In this document: positions 43,281 to 51,479 of the stretch, piece after piece
How the letters are laid out: every line of letters begins with the position of its first letter
How positions within the stretch are numbered: the first letter of the stretch is position 1
Source: JADHMP01 sp016779985
GTDB lineage: Bacteria; Bacteroidota; Bacteroidia; Flavobacteriales; Flavobacteriaceae
Direction of reading: 5' to 3'
Assembly (NCBI GenBank): GCA_016779985.1
Contig: JADHMP010000002.1
Location: forward strand, 186,001-250,000
Length of the DNA stretch: 64,000 nt
The notes under the pieces: model-generated
What the model was told of the DNA's origin: nothing
What the model saw: only the letters and a program-made list of their open reading frames with translations
Database searches by the model: none
Made by a program: the position numbers and the translations under genes

Positions 43281-43880
43281 ATGATGAATATTGACTTTTC
43301 AAAACCAGAAAATGGACTTGTCCCAGCCATTGTGCAAGATGCTCAAACCAAAACCGTTTTGATGCTTGGCTACATGAATAAAGAGGCTTTGACTAAAACC
43401 CAAAAAACAAAAAAGGTAACTTTTTTTAGTCGTTCAAAAAATCGCTTATGGACAAAAGGGGAGGAGAGCGGTCATTTTTTAACACTTGTTAGTGTAATGG
43501 CCGATTGTGATCAAGACACCCTTTTGATTCTTGCAAACCCTTTGGGACCCACTTGTCACAAAGGAACAGATACTTGCTGGGGAGAAACCAATAAACCCAA
43601 TTATGGATTTATATCTGCCCTAGAAGCACTTATTGCTGACAGAAAAAAGAACCCTTCAGAAAAGAGTTATGTGACAAGTTTATTTGCTAAAGGCATTAAT
43701 AAGATTGCACAGAAAGTGGGAGAGGAGGCTGTTGAAACAGTGATTGAAGCAAAAGATAGCAATGATGATTTATTTCTAAATGAAGGAGCCGATCTACTTT
43801 TTCACTGGCTAATATTACTTCAAGCTAAAGGATATTCTCTTCAAGATGTGGTTGAAATACTTGAACAAAGACAGCACTAA
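43281..43880 (+). CDS. hisIE: Bifunctional phosphoribosyl-AMP cyclohydrolase / phosphoribosyl-ATP pyrophosphatase
   Basis: 199 aa. The N-terminal HisI domain has VMADCDQDTLL near residue 73 and the metal Cys residues of GPTCHKGTDTCW near 93. The C-terminal HisE domain has KVGEEAVETVIEAKD near 146. It performs steps 2 and 3 of histidine synthesis. It is the last gene of the operon; a possible terminator follows. Adjacent ATGs at 43281 and 43284 are equally plausible starts. Confidence 0.95.
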   Translation: MMNIDFSKPENGLVPAIVQDAQTKTVLMLGYMNKEALTKTQKTKKVTFFSRSKNRLWTKGEESGHFLTLVSVMADCDQDTLLILANPLGPTCHKGTDTCWGETNKPNYGFISALEALIADRKKNPSEKSYVTSLFAKGINKIAQKVGEEAVETVIEAKDSNDDLFLNEGADLLFHWLILLQAKGYSLQDVVEILEQRQH

Positions 43881-43881
43881 T

Positions 43882-43919
43882 AGCATTGACTTATTCTCCT
43901 CCGGTTTTCAATGCTTTTT
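43882..43919 (+). terminator. Possible terminator at the end of the his operon
   Basis: An 8-bp perfect stem AGCATTGA/TCAATGCT (43882-43889 with 43908-43915), an 18-nt loop and a T5 tail. The stem is short and AT-rich and the loop large, so strength is doubtful, but its place just after hisIE is right. Confidence 0.4.
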
Positions 43920-44018
43920 ATAGCTTTGATTCATACTTTCTAAACAGGACATTTTAAAATATTTTTATACTTTGTAACCACCCAAATAATCAATAATTAA
44001 ATTAAAAATGATACAACT

Positions 44019-45788
44019 ATGAAAAAACTACTCCTAAACTTACTTATTCTTTTCTTGATCGCTTCCTGTCAGCAAAAAAGCCCAAAGCCTAGGCTTACTT
44101 TCGATCAAGTATTAGAAAACTATCACCAAGAGAGTTTAGCGCTCTACAGGATTACTGCTACTTTTTTGGGAGACTCAAGATATAATGACACACTGCCTAA
44201 TTTTTTAGCAGCTGATTTCAAGGCCAAAGAAAAAGCCTTTTATACCCAATATCAGAACACAATGAACTCTTTTGAGGACACCACTTTAACAGAAGAACAA
44301 CTTCTTAGTAAAAAGATTCTTCTTTGGGAATGCACCCAATATCTTGAAGGAATGGCATTTAAAAAAGAGCTTATGCCGATTGATCAAATGTGGGGCTTTC
44401 AACTGCTTTTTGGTCAACTGGCCAGTGGTGCTAGTGCACAACCCTTTGTGACAGTCGAAGATTATGAAAATTGGTTGGTGCGTTTGGAAGGCTATCTGGA
44501 GTGGATGCAATCTGCGGAAGACAACATGAGAATTGGAATAACTGAAGGGATGGTCTTGCCTCAATCACTTATAATCAAAGTATTGCCTCAATTAGAAGCA
44601 CTAACTACCACTAATTTAGATTCACATTTATTTTATCAACCCATAAAAAATCTACCTCAAACCTTTGAAGAAGGGGATAAAAAAAGGCTTACCGAAGCCT
44701 ATTCAAAAATCATTTTAGAGCGTATTATTCCTGCCTATTTGCAATTGCATGATTTTATGGCAAACGACTATTATGCTGCTGGAAGAAGCTCTAGCGGTTA
44801 TATTGCTCTACCAGAAGGCAAAGCCTACTATGGCTATGCCATAAAACTCTATACCACCACCACACTTTCTGCTGACAGCATTCATCAATTGGGACTTAGC
44901 GAAGTAGCACGCATTGAAAATGAAATGAAAAAGGTGATGCAACAAGTGCATTTTAAGGGGAGCCTAAAAGCGTTCTTTGACCATGTCCGAAATTTAGATG
45001 AACTCAAACCATTCAAGACTCCCGAAGAAGTAATTGAAAATTTTTATGCCATTCGCGATAAAATGCTACCGCAGGTCAATAAATTGTTCGATCTACAACC
45101 TAAAACCCCTTTTGAAGTACGCCGAACCGAAGCCTTTCGAGAGGCTTCTGCCAGTGCAGAATATAATGCGGGGTCTTTAGACGGCACTCGACCTGGTATT
45201 TTTTATGTACCCATTCCAGATATAGAAAATTATAGTGTGGTTAGAGATGAAGATCTTTTTTTACATGAAGCCATTCCTGGCCATCACTTTCAAATTTCAC
45301 TCCAACTAGAAAATGAATCCTTACCATCATTTCGTAAAAACCTTGGCTACAGCGCATACAGCGAGGGTTGGGCTCTCTACACAGAATCTTTGGGAAAAGA
45401 ATTAGGGCTTTATGATGACCCCTATCAGTATTTTGGTATGCTTGGTGCAGAAATGCATCGGGCCATCCGTTTGGTGGTAGACACAGGGTTACATTCTAAG
45501 GGATGGACACGTGAAGAAGCTATTGACTACTCTTTAGCCCATGAAGCAAGGTCTGAGGCCAGTATTATAGCTGAAGTTGAAAGGTATATGGCCAACCCAG
45601 GTCAAGCCCTTTCCTATAAAATAGGACAGTTAAAAATTTTAGAGCTGCGTAAAAGAGCTGAAGAGCATCTTGGGGAGGCATTCGACATCCGTATGTTTCA
45701 CCGCATTGTTTTAGGCTCAGGCCCTATGCCGCTTTATTTATTAGAAAACCTTATTGACCAATGGATTGCATCCTCAAAAAACAGTTAA
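44019..45788 (+). CDS. DUF885 family lipoprotein, probable zinc metallopeptidase
   Basis: 589 aa. A lipoprotein signal ends at Cys17 (LILFLIASC). The DUF885 domain has FLHEAIPGHHFQIS near residue 416, a HExxPGHH zinc motif, and a later HEARSEASIIAEVERY near 507 that supplies the third ligand and conserved acidic residues. The mature protein is probably periplasmic or outer-membrane attached and digests peptides; the substrate is unknown. It stands between the his operon and a DUF2461 gene one base downstream. Confidence 0.88.
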   Translation: MKKLLLNLLILFLIASCQQKSPKPRLTFDQVLENYHQESLALYRITATFLGDSRYNDTLPNFLAADFKAKEKAFYTQYQNTMNSFEDTTLTEEQLLSKKILLWECTQYLEGMAFKKELMPIDQMWGFQLLFGQLASGASAQPFVTVEDYENWLVRLEGYLEWMQSAEDNMRIGITEGMVLPQSLIIKVLPQLEALTTTNLDSHLFYQPIKNLPQTFEEGDKKRLTEAYSKIILERIIPAYLQLHDFMANDYYAAGRSSSGYIALPEGKAYYGYAIKLYTTTTLSADSIHQLGLSEVARIENEMKKVMQQVHFKGSLKAFFDHVRNLDELKPFKTPEEVIENFYAIRDKMLPQVNKLFDLQPKTPFEVRRTEAFREASASAEYNAGSLDGTRPGIFYVPIPDIENYSVVRDEDLFLHEAIPGHHFQISLQLENESLPSFRKNLGYSAYSEGWALYTESLGKELGLYDDPYQYFGMLGAEMHRAIRLVVDTGLHSKGWTREEAIDYSLAHEARSEASIIAEVERYMANPGQALSYKIGQLKILELRKRAEEHLGEAFDIRMFHRIVLGSGPMPLYLLENLIDQWIASSKNS

Positions 45789-45789
45789 A

Positions 45790-46467
45790 ATGAATACTAT
45801 CGATAAAACTGCCTTTTCCTTTTTGAAAGAACTCGCCAAAAACAACAACCGCGAATGGTTTGATGCCAATAAACCTAAATTTAAATTGATTAATGCAGCT
45901 GTTAAAGCTTTTGGAGAAAGCCTTAAATCAGGTCTAGAAGCAACTGATTCAATAAGTCAAGTCAAGTTATTTCGCATCTACAGAGATGTGCGTTTTTCGA
46001 AAGACAAGACCCCCTATAAATCGCATTTTGGTATTGCTTTCACACGAGAGAAACCCGCATTAAGAGGAGGATATTATATCCACCTCAAACCTGGAGACTC
46101 TTTTATTGCAACAGGATTTTGGGATCCTAATAAGGAAGATTTGTTTAGGGTAAGAAAAGAACTGGAAATGGATGCAGAAGAATTTCGTCATATTTTAGCT
46201 AATAAAACACTCCAAAAGGCATGGGGAAGGCTAGAAGGTGAGGCGGTTAAAACGGCGCCCAAGGGGTTTTCAAAAGAACATCCCAATATCGAATTGATTC
46301 GGCACAAGCAATTTATTTTTAGGCATTCTTACACAGACAAAGAAGTCCTTCAAAATACTTTTTACGAAGATGTTTTACATCGGTTTAAAGCCATTAGACC
46401 CTTTTTTGACTATATGAGCGCTGTGTTGACTACTGATTTGAATGGTGTCTCACTTCTCGAAGATTAG
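45790..46467 (+). CDS. DUF2461 (TIGR02453) family protein
   Basis: 225 aa from ATG 45790. The family opening FLKELAKNNNREWFDANKPK and the central VKLFRIYRDVRFSKDKTPYKSH (quoted in part) are characteristic. The function of the family is unknown; it is widespread in bacteria and fungi. It starts one base after the DUF885 stop, and its TAG interlocks with the stop of the convergent gene (TTAG, 46464-46467). Confidence 0.88.
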   Translation: MNTIDKTAFSFLKELAKNNNREWFDANKPKFKLINAAVKAFGESLKSGLEATDSISQVKLFRIYRDVRFSKDKTPYKSHFGIAFTREKPALRGGYYIHLKPGDSFIATGFWDPNKEDLFRVRKELEMDAEEFRHILANKTLQKAWGRLEGEAVKTAPKGFSKEHPNIELIRHKQFIFRHSYTDKEVLQNTFYEDVLHRFKAIRPFFDYMSAVLTTDLNGVSLLED

Positions 46468-46880
46468 GACGCATCAGCTGTGACGGGTATCTCAAACAAT
46501 TGTACTTGGTCCTTGAGACGATCCAATAGCAACTGCATCATACGTTTATTGAGAGAAGAAGAATTTTTGATGTAGTTCAAATATTCTTCAACAGTAAATT
46601 GCCCTATAATCATTCCTTTTAGCGCATTGCGGAATTTTTGATCTTTCATCAAAGCGTTTTCCATATAGGCTAAACGCTTTTCAAGTCCTAATTCATAAAA
46701 CACTCCCTTGTGTTTGTTAATATAGTTTCGAAACACCTCAATTAATAAAGGGTTTTGTAGTTTAATTACAGGTCTAAGGGTGCTGTTTTGAAAACGCTCT
46801 TCGACAGACATAGTGTCAAATTCCAGCGTTTTTTTTAATACTGGACGGATGCGAAGCAAGTCATTGTGCCGATCGTTCAT
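46464..46880 (-). CDS. Conserved hypothetical helical protein
   Basis: 138 aa, soluble, no signal peptide. Mostly charged alpha-helical sequence with a conserved-looking core (FQNSTLRPVIKLQNPLLIEVFRNY near residue 30, quoted here as a guide). Homologues in Flavobacteriia are sometimes labelled glyoxalase, which nothing here supports. It is a single minus-strand gene, convergent with the DUF2461 gene. The function is unknown. Confidence 0.6.
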   Translation of the reverse strand: MNDRHNDLLRIRPVLKKTLEFDTMSVEERFQNSTLRPVIKLQNPLLIEVFRNYINKHKGVFYELGLEKRLAYMENALMKDQKFRNALKGMIIGQFTVEEYLNYIKNSSSLNKRMMQLLLDRLKDQVQLFEIPVTADAS

Positions 46881-47050
46881 GGTTTTTTATTTAAAGGTAA
46901 TGGAGATTTTTTCCTAATACACTAACCTTAAAAGAGACTTTTAAACAAGTTTGTTGACAACCCTATTTCAAGTTCTATTCCAACTAGCTCCCTTCAACCC
47001 TTTTGTTTTTAACCCAAAATTATTTTATTAGGTGCCCTTTTAAAGAACTG

Positions 47051-47470
47051 CTAATATTGGTTTAATAAATAGTGGATTAAATCAGTAGTAGTCAGAATCC
47101 CTACGAGTTTATTATCATCTACAACTGGCAATGCGTGATATTCAGCTTCTAAAAACTGCTGGGCGGCTTCTTTGATTGTCAAATCAGGATCAATACATTT
47201 GGGATTTCGTACCATGATTTGTTCTAACGAAAACAACTCATAAATGCTAGTGTCAATACTAAAATTATTGGGGTCATAACTATTCACAAAACTAATCCGT
47301 GCCAGATCAGTCATGCTTATTATACCCAAAATCTGGTCTCCTTTAACCACGGGTAAATGGCGCATTTTGTGTTTCTTAAAAAGATATTCAGCCTGAGCGA
47401 GGCCATCATTTAAATTTAAAACGATTGGATTGGGAGTCATTATATTGCTTATCGATTCTCGCTTTTTCAT
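47051..47470 (-). CDS. CBS domain pair protein
   Basis: 139 aa, essentially two tandem CBS motifs: ISNIMTPNPIVLNLNDGLAQAE (residues 7-28, shown in part) with KGDQILGIISMTDLARI near 42, and QIMVRNPKCIDPDLTIKEAA with DDNKLVGILTTTDLI near 120. Such proteins bind adenine nucleotides and act as energy or redox sensors. No partner domain is attached. It stands alone, about 170 bp from its nearest same-strand neighbour; the flanking gaps (46881-47050 and 47471-47672) hold no gene I can see. Confidence 0.87.
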   Translation of the reverse strand: MKKRESISNIMTPNPIVLNLNDGLAQAEYLFKKHKMRHLPVVKGDQILGIISMTDLARISFVNSYDPNNFSIDTSIYELFSLEQIMVRNPKCIDPDLTIKEAAQQFLEAEYHALPVVDDNKLVGILTTTDLIHYLLNQY

Positions 47471-47672
47471 GGGTCTTGGGGTTTAAGAGGTTTCTATAAA
47501 AATACGAAAAATCATATTGTGAAGCCAGGAATATTTTTTACATTAAATCATCATTTTGCAACCCTAAATCAAAACCTATATTTCAATGATAATTTATATT
47601 ATGTAAAATAGAAACTTTTAAGGTATTATATATTGTTTTTATGTAAGTTTATAACACAAAAACCTACCTATC

Positions 47673-48206
47673 ATGAAAATCCTTAAAATTATAATCGGTA
47701 TTTTAATTTGCTTACTGTTCATTGCAGCCTCTTTTTTTGTTTACACCCTCTACATCAATCCGAAAAGCCCATTAGACTATTCAGAATTAGTGGTAGGTAA
47801 CAATGAAATTACCATACGGTATTATAGACCTTATAAAAATGAGCGTCTAATTTTTGGTGAAGCAGACCAAGGCGCATTGGTCCCCTACGGAAAATATTGG
47901 CGTTTAGGTGCCAATTTGACTACCAAGCTAACCACAAATAAAGAGTTAAACTTTGCTGGGCAGGCACTTGCTCAAGGGAGCTATGGTCTTTATGTCTATC
48001 CCAACGCAGACTATTGGACGGTCTATGTCCACACTAAAACAGGAGGTTATAGTTTTGAAGAACCTGACCCTTCTGGCATAGTATTAAAATCAAAGGTAGC
48101 CGTAACAACCCTAGAAGACGTGGTAGAACAATTCACTATTGATTTTGTTGGTTCTTCCATCAGAATGCGGTGGGACACCACTGAAGTGATTATTCCTATT
48201 ATGTAA
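47673..48206 (+). CDS. DUF2911 domain protein, membrane-anchored
   Basis: 177 aa. A single N-terminal hydrophobic helix (about residues 5-27) followed by a DUF2911 domain: IRYYRPYKNERLIFGE near 46, PYGKYWRLGANLTTKL near 72, and YGLYVYPNADYWTVYVHT near 98. DUF2911 is a Bacteroidetes beta-sandwich family of unknown function, likely extracytoplasmic. Its TAA overlaps the amidohydrolase ATG by one base. Confidence 0.87.
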   Translation: MKILKIIIGILICLLFIAASFFVYTLYINPKSPLDYSELVVGNNEITIRYYRPYKNERLIFGEADQGALVPYGKYWRLGANLTTKLTTNKELNFAGQALAQGSYGLYVYPNADYWTVYVHTKTGGYSFEEPDPSGIVLKSKVAVTTLEDVVEQFTIDFVGSSIRMRWDTTEVIIPIM

Positions 48207-49339
48207 TGCGAACTTTTTTCAAGCAACTTTTTTTTCTCACAAAAATTTGTTTAGCACTGTCATTTGTGGGTGGTCTCACCTACTATATCATTGATAAAGT
48301 ACAGGAAAAAAATAATCTCATGGATATAGAGGAATACACTCCAAAATCAACTTTGGTCATTAAGGAAACCTCTGTCAAAAGGGCAAAATTTCCCTTTATT
48401 GATGTTCACAATCATCAATTTGATATGCCAGTGAAGGATTTAAATAAGTTAGTAGCTGAAATGGATAGTCTAAACATGGCTTTTATGATTAATCTCAGTG
48501 GTTTCAGGGGGCTTTATTTAAGAAAATCACTAGAAAACATCAAAGAGAACGCTCCAAACCGGTTTGGCTTGTTTTTAAATATTGATTTTGAAACCATTGA
48601 TGAGGAAGATTTTGCTCAAAAGCAAAAATTATTGATTGAGAGTGCAGTTCAAGCGGGTGTGATGGGACTCAAAGTGTACAAGTCATTAGGCCTAACAGAT
48701 AGAGATCAATATGGCAATAGAATTAAAGTAAACGACTCACGTCTTGACCCTGTTTGGATGGCTTGTGGAGAGAACAATATTCCTGTCTTGATTCATTCTG
48801 GTGAACCTGTTTCCTTTTGGCATGCTAAAGACAAATTCAACGAGCGCTGGTTGGAGTTGAGACAAAAACCAAGCCGCTACAAAGATCCAAAAACTAACCC
48901 TTCTTTTGAAGAGGTGTTGGCTGAACAACACGAAATATTTAGAAAACATCCTAACACCACCTTTATTAATGCCCATTTGGGTTGGATGGGTAACGATTTA
49001 GATCGATTAGAAGACCACCTTGACACCTATCCTAATGTAGTTACAGAAATAGGAGCTGTATTAGCCGAGCTCGGACGGCAACCAAAGCGTGCTCGCCAAT
49101 TTTTTATTGATTATCAAGATCGAATACTTTTTGGCAAAGATGCCTACAAAATGTCTGAATATTATACCTATTTTAGGGTATTAGAAACAGATGATGAATA
49201 TTTTGATTATTATCGAAAAAGACACGCCCACTGGAAAATGTATGGCCTAGCCCTACCCGATTCTGTATTGCAAAAACTGTATTATAAAAATGCCTTAAAA
49301 TTATTTCCTGCCATCGATAAAACCCTTTTTAATTTTTGA
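48206..49339 (+). CDS. Membrane-anchored amidohydrolase family protein
   Basis: 377 aa. An N-terminal membrane segment (about residues 8-28) precedes an amidohydrolase_2 barrel. Metal ligands are visible as PFIDVHNHQF near 66, the His of VLIHSGEPVSF near 193, TTFINAHLGWMG near 252, and the Asp in ILFGKDAYKM near 310. The likely location is the periplasmic face of a membrane. The substrate is unknown; relatives are sometimes annotated as metal-dependent hydrolases of the TIM-barrel fold. It is cotranscribed with the DUF2911 gene and probably YbjQ (3 bp downstream). Confidence 0.85.
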   Translation: MRTFFKQLFFLTKICLALSFVGGLTYYIIDKVQEKNNLMDIEEYTPKSTLVIKETSVKRAKFPFIDVHNHQFDMPVKDLNKLVAEMDSLNMAFMINLSGFRGLYLRKSLENIKENAPNRFGLFLNIDFETIDEEDFAQKQKLLIESAVQAGVMGLKVYKSLGLTDRDQYGNRIKVNDSRLDPVWMACGENNIPVLIHSGEPVSFWHAKDKFNERWLELRQKPSRYKDPKTNPSFEEVLAEQHEIFRKHPNTTFINAHLGWMGNDLDRLEDHLDTYPNVVTEIGAVLAELGRQPKRARQFFIDYQDRILFGKDAYKMSEYYTYFRVLETDDEYFDYYRKRHAHWKMYGLALPDSVLQKLYYKNALKLFPAIDKTLFNF

Positions 49340-49342
49340 ACC

Positions 49343-49657
49343 ATGATACTTGTCAACACACCCACCATTACCAACAAAGCTATTGTAGAAACCTTAGGTA
49401 TTGCTAGAGGCAGCACTGTTAGAGCACGAAATGTAGGACAGGATATTTTTGCTGGATTAAAAAATATTATAGGTGGGGAAATTTCAGAATACACCAAACT
49501 TCAGGCGCAATCCAGAGAACAGGCCCTGCAACGGATGATTGAAGATGCTGAAAAGATGGGTGCCAATGCTATTGTGAATGTTCGACTAACCACCTCTATG
49601 GTCATGCAAGGATGTTCAGAAATTCTGGCTTACGGAACTGCAGTAATCATCAAATGA
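49343..49657 (+). CDS. YbjQ/DUF74 family protein
   Basis: 104 aa, full length for the YbjQ family. The hallmark strands and helix are present: ILVNTPTITNKAIVETLG at the N-terminus, DIFAGLKNIIGGEISEYTKL near residue 33, and MGANAIVNVRLTTSMV near 72. The family forms a pentameric ring and has been called heavy-metal-binding, but the function is not established. Its TGA overlaps the ATG of a 35-aa downstream ORF. Confidence 0.9.
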   Translation: MILVNTPTITNKAIVETLGIARGSTVRARNVGQDIFAGLKNIIGGEISEYTKLQAQSREQALQRMIEDAEKMGANAIVNVRLTTSMVMQGCSEILAYGTAVIIK

Positions 49658-49761
49658 TTATCGTTTTAGGAATTCTTGTTGGACTACCCCTACTGATTTA
49701 TGTCATCTACAAGCAGTGGCAAAATAAAAAAGAAGAAGGCTTTGAAGATCGGGAAAATTAA
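49654..49761 (+). CDS. Small single-span membrane protein (35 aa)
   Basis: An ATG overlapping the ybjQ stop (ATGA, 49654-49657) opens a 35-codon frame. An N-terminal hydrophobic helix (residues 2-18, IIVLGILVGLPLLIYVI) is followed by a charged tail (KQWQNKKEEGFEDREN). The coupled start and the clean TM-plus-tail architecture make a real microprotein likely. No family recognised. Its stop interlocks with the convergent DinB-like gene (TTAA, 49758-49761). Confidence 0.5.
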   Translation: MIIVLGILVGLPLLIYVIYKQWQNKKEEGFEDREN

Positions 49762-50348
49762 AAATTTTTCTTTCCTAAAAAAACGTTGACTCCCTTAGCA
49801 ATTGGGTTTCCAGCCGTCCGCCGAAAACTTACCACCTGACCAGTATGATATAAGGCATCTGCCAATGGACCATTCAACAAGTTCCATAGTGGAAATTCAC
49901 TTCGCTTTTCTTGTCTTTCAAACACTACCTGATTTTTTTTAAGTGATGCTTGCTCTATTTTTCTAAAGGTATTGGCGGCTTCTTGAAGAAAATTTAAGGT
50001 TTCCTTTCGAAGGCTTTCAAGATCTTCTGGCACTGATTGAGCAGGGCGAACAGTGGGTTTATTTTGAGCAACATGCTGAATGGTTTCGCACAAGGTATAA
50101 AGATGAACGAGAGTTTCTAGCGTTGATTTTGCCTCTATCGTAGGGCGATAATTCAAATCTTCTGAAAGCAATCCTTTTGTAGCCCAATAATACCTAAAAC
50201 CCAAGCCCTCAATCATACGAGCAATAACCGCTCCGGCCGCATATTCTTTTGGTGGTGGTGGAATTTCAGCAAAGGGTAGACTGTTGTTTTGTGCCATGGT
50301 ATTGAGTGTTAAAAAAATAAAGATAGGAACCCAATAACTTTTTTTCAT
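49758..50348 (-). CDS. Exported DinB-like protein
   Basis: 196 aa with an N-terminal signal peptide (residues 1-19, ending ...NTMAQ). The mature part is a DinB-like helical bundle: LETLVHLYTLCETIQHV near residue 80 supplies the first His, and ADALYHTGQVVSFRRTAGNP near 163 the second. The position expected to hold the third metal ligand is Asp rather than His (D-x3-H instead of H-x3-H), so metal binding may differ. Export is unusual for DinB-fold proteins of cytoplasmic thiol metabolism. The function is unknown. Confidence 0.8.
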   Translation of the reverse strand: MKKSYWVPIFIFLTLNTMAQNNSLPFAEIPPPPKEYAAGAVIARMIEGLGFRYYWATKGLLSEDLNYRPTIEAKSTLETLVHLYTLCETIQHVAQNKPTVRPAQSVPEDLESLRKETLNFLQEAANTFRKIEQASLKKNQVVFERQEKRSEFPLWNLLNGPLADALYHTGQVVSFRRTAGNPIAKGVNVFLGKKNF

Positions 50349-50395
50349 TGTATTTTTATGATAATTATAATCATTAATTTACTTAAAGAAAACTA

Positions 50396-50740
50396 ATGTC
50401 TGCAAAAAAACTAAACAGTTTTGATGATTTGGCTAAACTTCAATTTAAAGATTTAGTTCCAGACCCAGACCCCTCACCCCAATCTGAAGAACTTTTTCAA
50501 AAACAATATTTAGAAGCCCATTTCAGCAATAAAGGTCGAGCCGGAAAAACCGTTACTCTTATTAAAGGTTTTAATGGTGAAACACAGGAGCTAAAAGCGT
50601 TTGCAAAGGCTATTAAAAATGAACTCAAAGTGGGAGGTACAGTCAAAAATGGAGAAATTTTAATTCAAGGTAATTTTAGAGATAAAATCATAGTTTTCCT
50701 CAAAGGATTGGGACATGTGGTGAAACGTGTAGGTGGATAA
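50396..50740 (+). CDS. SUI1/eIF1-like translation factor homologue (YciH type)
   Basis: 114 aa. A short N-terminal arm and a C-terminal SUI1 domain: GRAGKTVTLIKGF near residue 47, ELKVGGTVKNGEILIQGN near 80, and LGHVVKRVGG at the end. Bacterial YciH homologues resemble eIF1 and may influence start-site choice or stress translation; their role remains unsettled. Monocistronic; 33 bp from the convergent ung stop. Confidence 0.9.
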   Translation: MSAKKLNSFDDLAKLQFKDLVPDPDPSPQSEELFQKQYLEAHFSNKGRAGKTVTLIKGFNGETQELKAFAKAIKNELKVGGTVKNGEILIQGNFRDKIIVFLKGLGHVVKRVGG

Positions 50741-50773
50741 TCTTCGGGTACTACTTCAACTTGATTCTTTTGC

Positions 50774-51439
50774 TTACCACACAATAGGTGTCTTTCCTTG
50801 GTCTTCTAAATACTTATTAGTTTTACTAAAATGTTGGTTACCAAACCAATAACCTCTGTTAGCGCTCAAGGGTGAAGGGTGCCCACTTGTCAAAATTTTA
50901 TGCTTGGGTTCAGCAATCAATCCTTTTTTCTTTTTAGCAAAACCACCCCAAAGGAGAAAGACAACTCCTTCCAACTCCTTTGAAATTAAACGAATCACTG
51001 CATCTGTAAAGTGTTCCCACCCTTTGTTTTGATGACTTCCAGCTTGGTGCGCTGTGACCGTTAGGGTCGCATTAAGCAAAAGTATACCTTGTGATGCCCA
51101 CTGATTCAAATTGCCACTTTTAGGATATGGTTTTCCTATATCCTGCTCTAATTCTTTAAAAATATTAACCAATGAGGGGGGGTGGGCTATCCCTTCAGGA
51201 ACAGAAAAACAGAGCCCATGGGCTTGCCCTGAACCATGATAAGGGTCTTGTCCCAAAAGAACAACTCGAACTGAATCAAAGGGACATAAGTTAAAACAGT
51301 TGAAAATATCTTTTCCAGAAGGATAGCAGGTGTTGTTTTGGTAAGCTTTTTTGACAAACTGAATAAGGTTCAAAAAATAGGATGATTCAAATTCAGGCTG
51401 CAATACCTTTTCCCAACTTGAATGTATTTTCACCTTCAT
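50774..51439 (-). CDS. ung: Uracil-DNA glycosylase
   Basis: 221 aa, family 1 UDG. The water-activating Asp65 is in GQDPYHGSGQAHGL (near 63-76), the uracil-binding region follows (CFSVP), and the DNA-intercalation motif with the catalytic His is SGHPSPLSANRGY near 186. It removes uracil from DNA to start base excision repair. It is divergent from the MutS2-like gene, which shares the 40-bp gap. Confidence 0.96.
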   Translation of the reverse strand: MKVKIHSSWEKVLQPEFESSYFLNLIQFVKKAYQNNTCYPSGKDIFNCFNLCPFDSVRVVLLGQDPYHGSGQAHGLCFSVPEGIAHPPSLVNIFKELEQDIGKPYPKSGNLNQWASQGILLLNATLTVTAHQAGSHQNKGWEHFTDAVIRLISKELEGVVFLLWGGFAKKKKGLIAEPKHKILTSGHPSPLSANRGYWFGNQHFSKTNKYLEDQGKTPIVW

Positions 51440-51447
51440 AGATTTAT

Positions 51448-51455
51448 TACATTTG
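51448..51455 (+). promoter_or_regulatory. Candidate -7 box (TAnnTTTG) for the MutS2-like gene
   Basis: TACATTTG ends 24 nt before ATG 51480 in the 40-bp ung-mutS2 gap. It is an exact -7 match; the nearest TTG (51418-51420) is too far upstream for a standard -33. Confidence 0.38.
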
Positions 51456-51479
51456 CAAGGCTAAGGTAAGAAAAATTGC

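Noticed and set aside
46881..47050. Possible small RNA or tRNA in the gap between the hypothetical gene and the CBS gene
   Set aside because: No cloverleaf, strong hairpin or promoter-terminator pair could be recognised.
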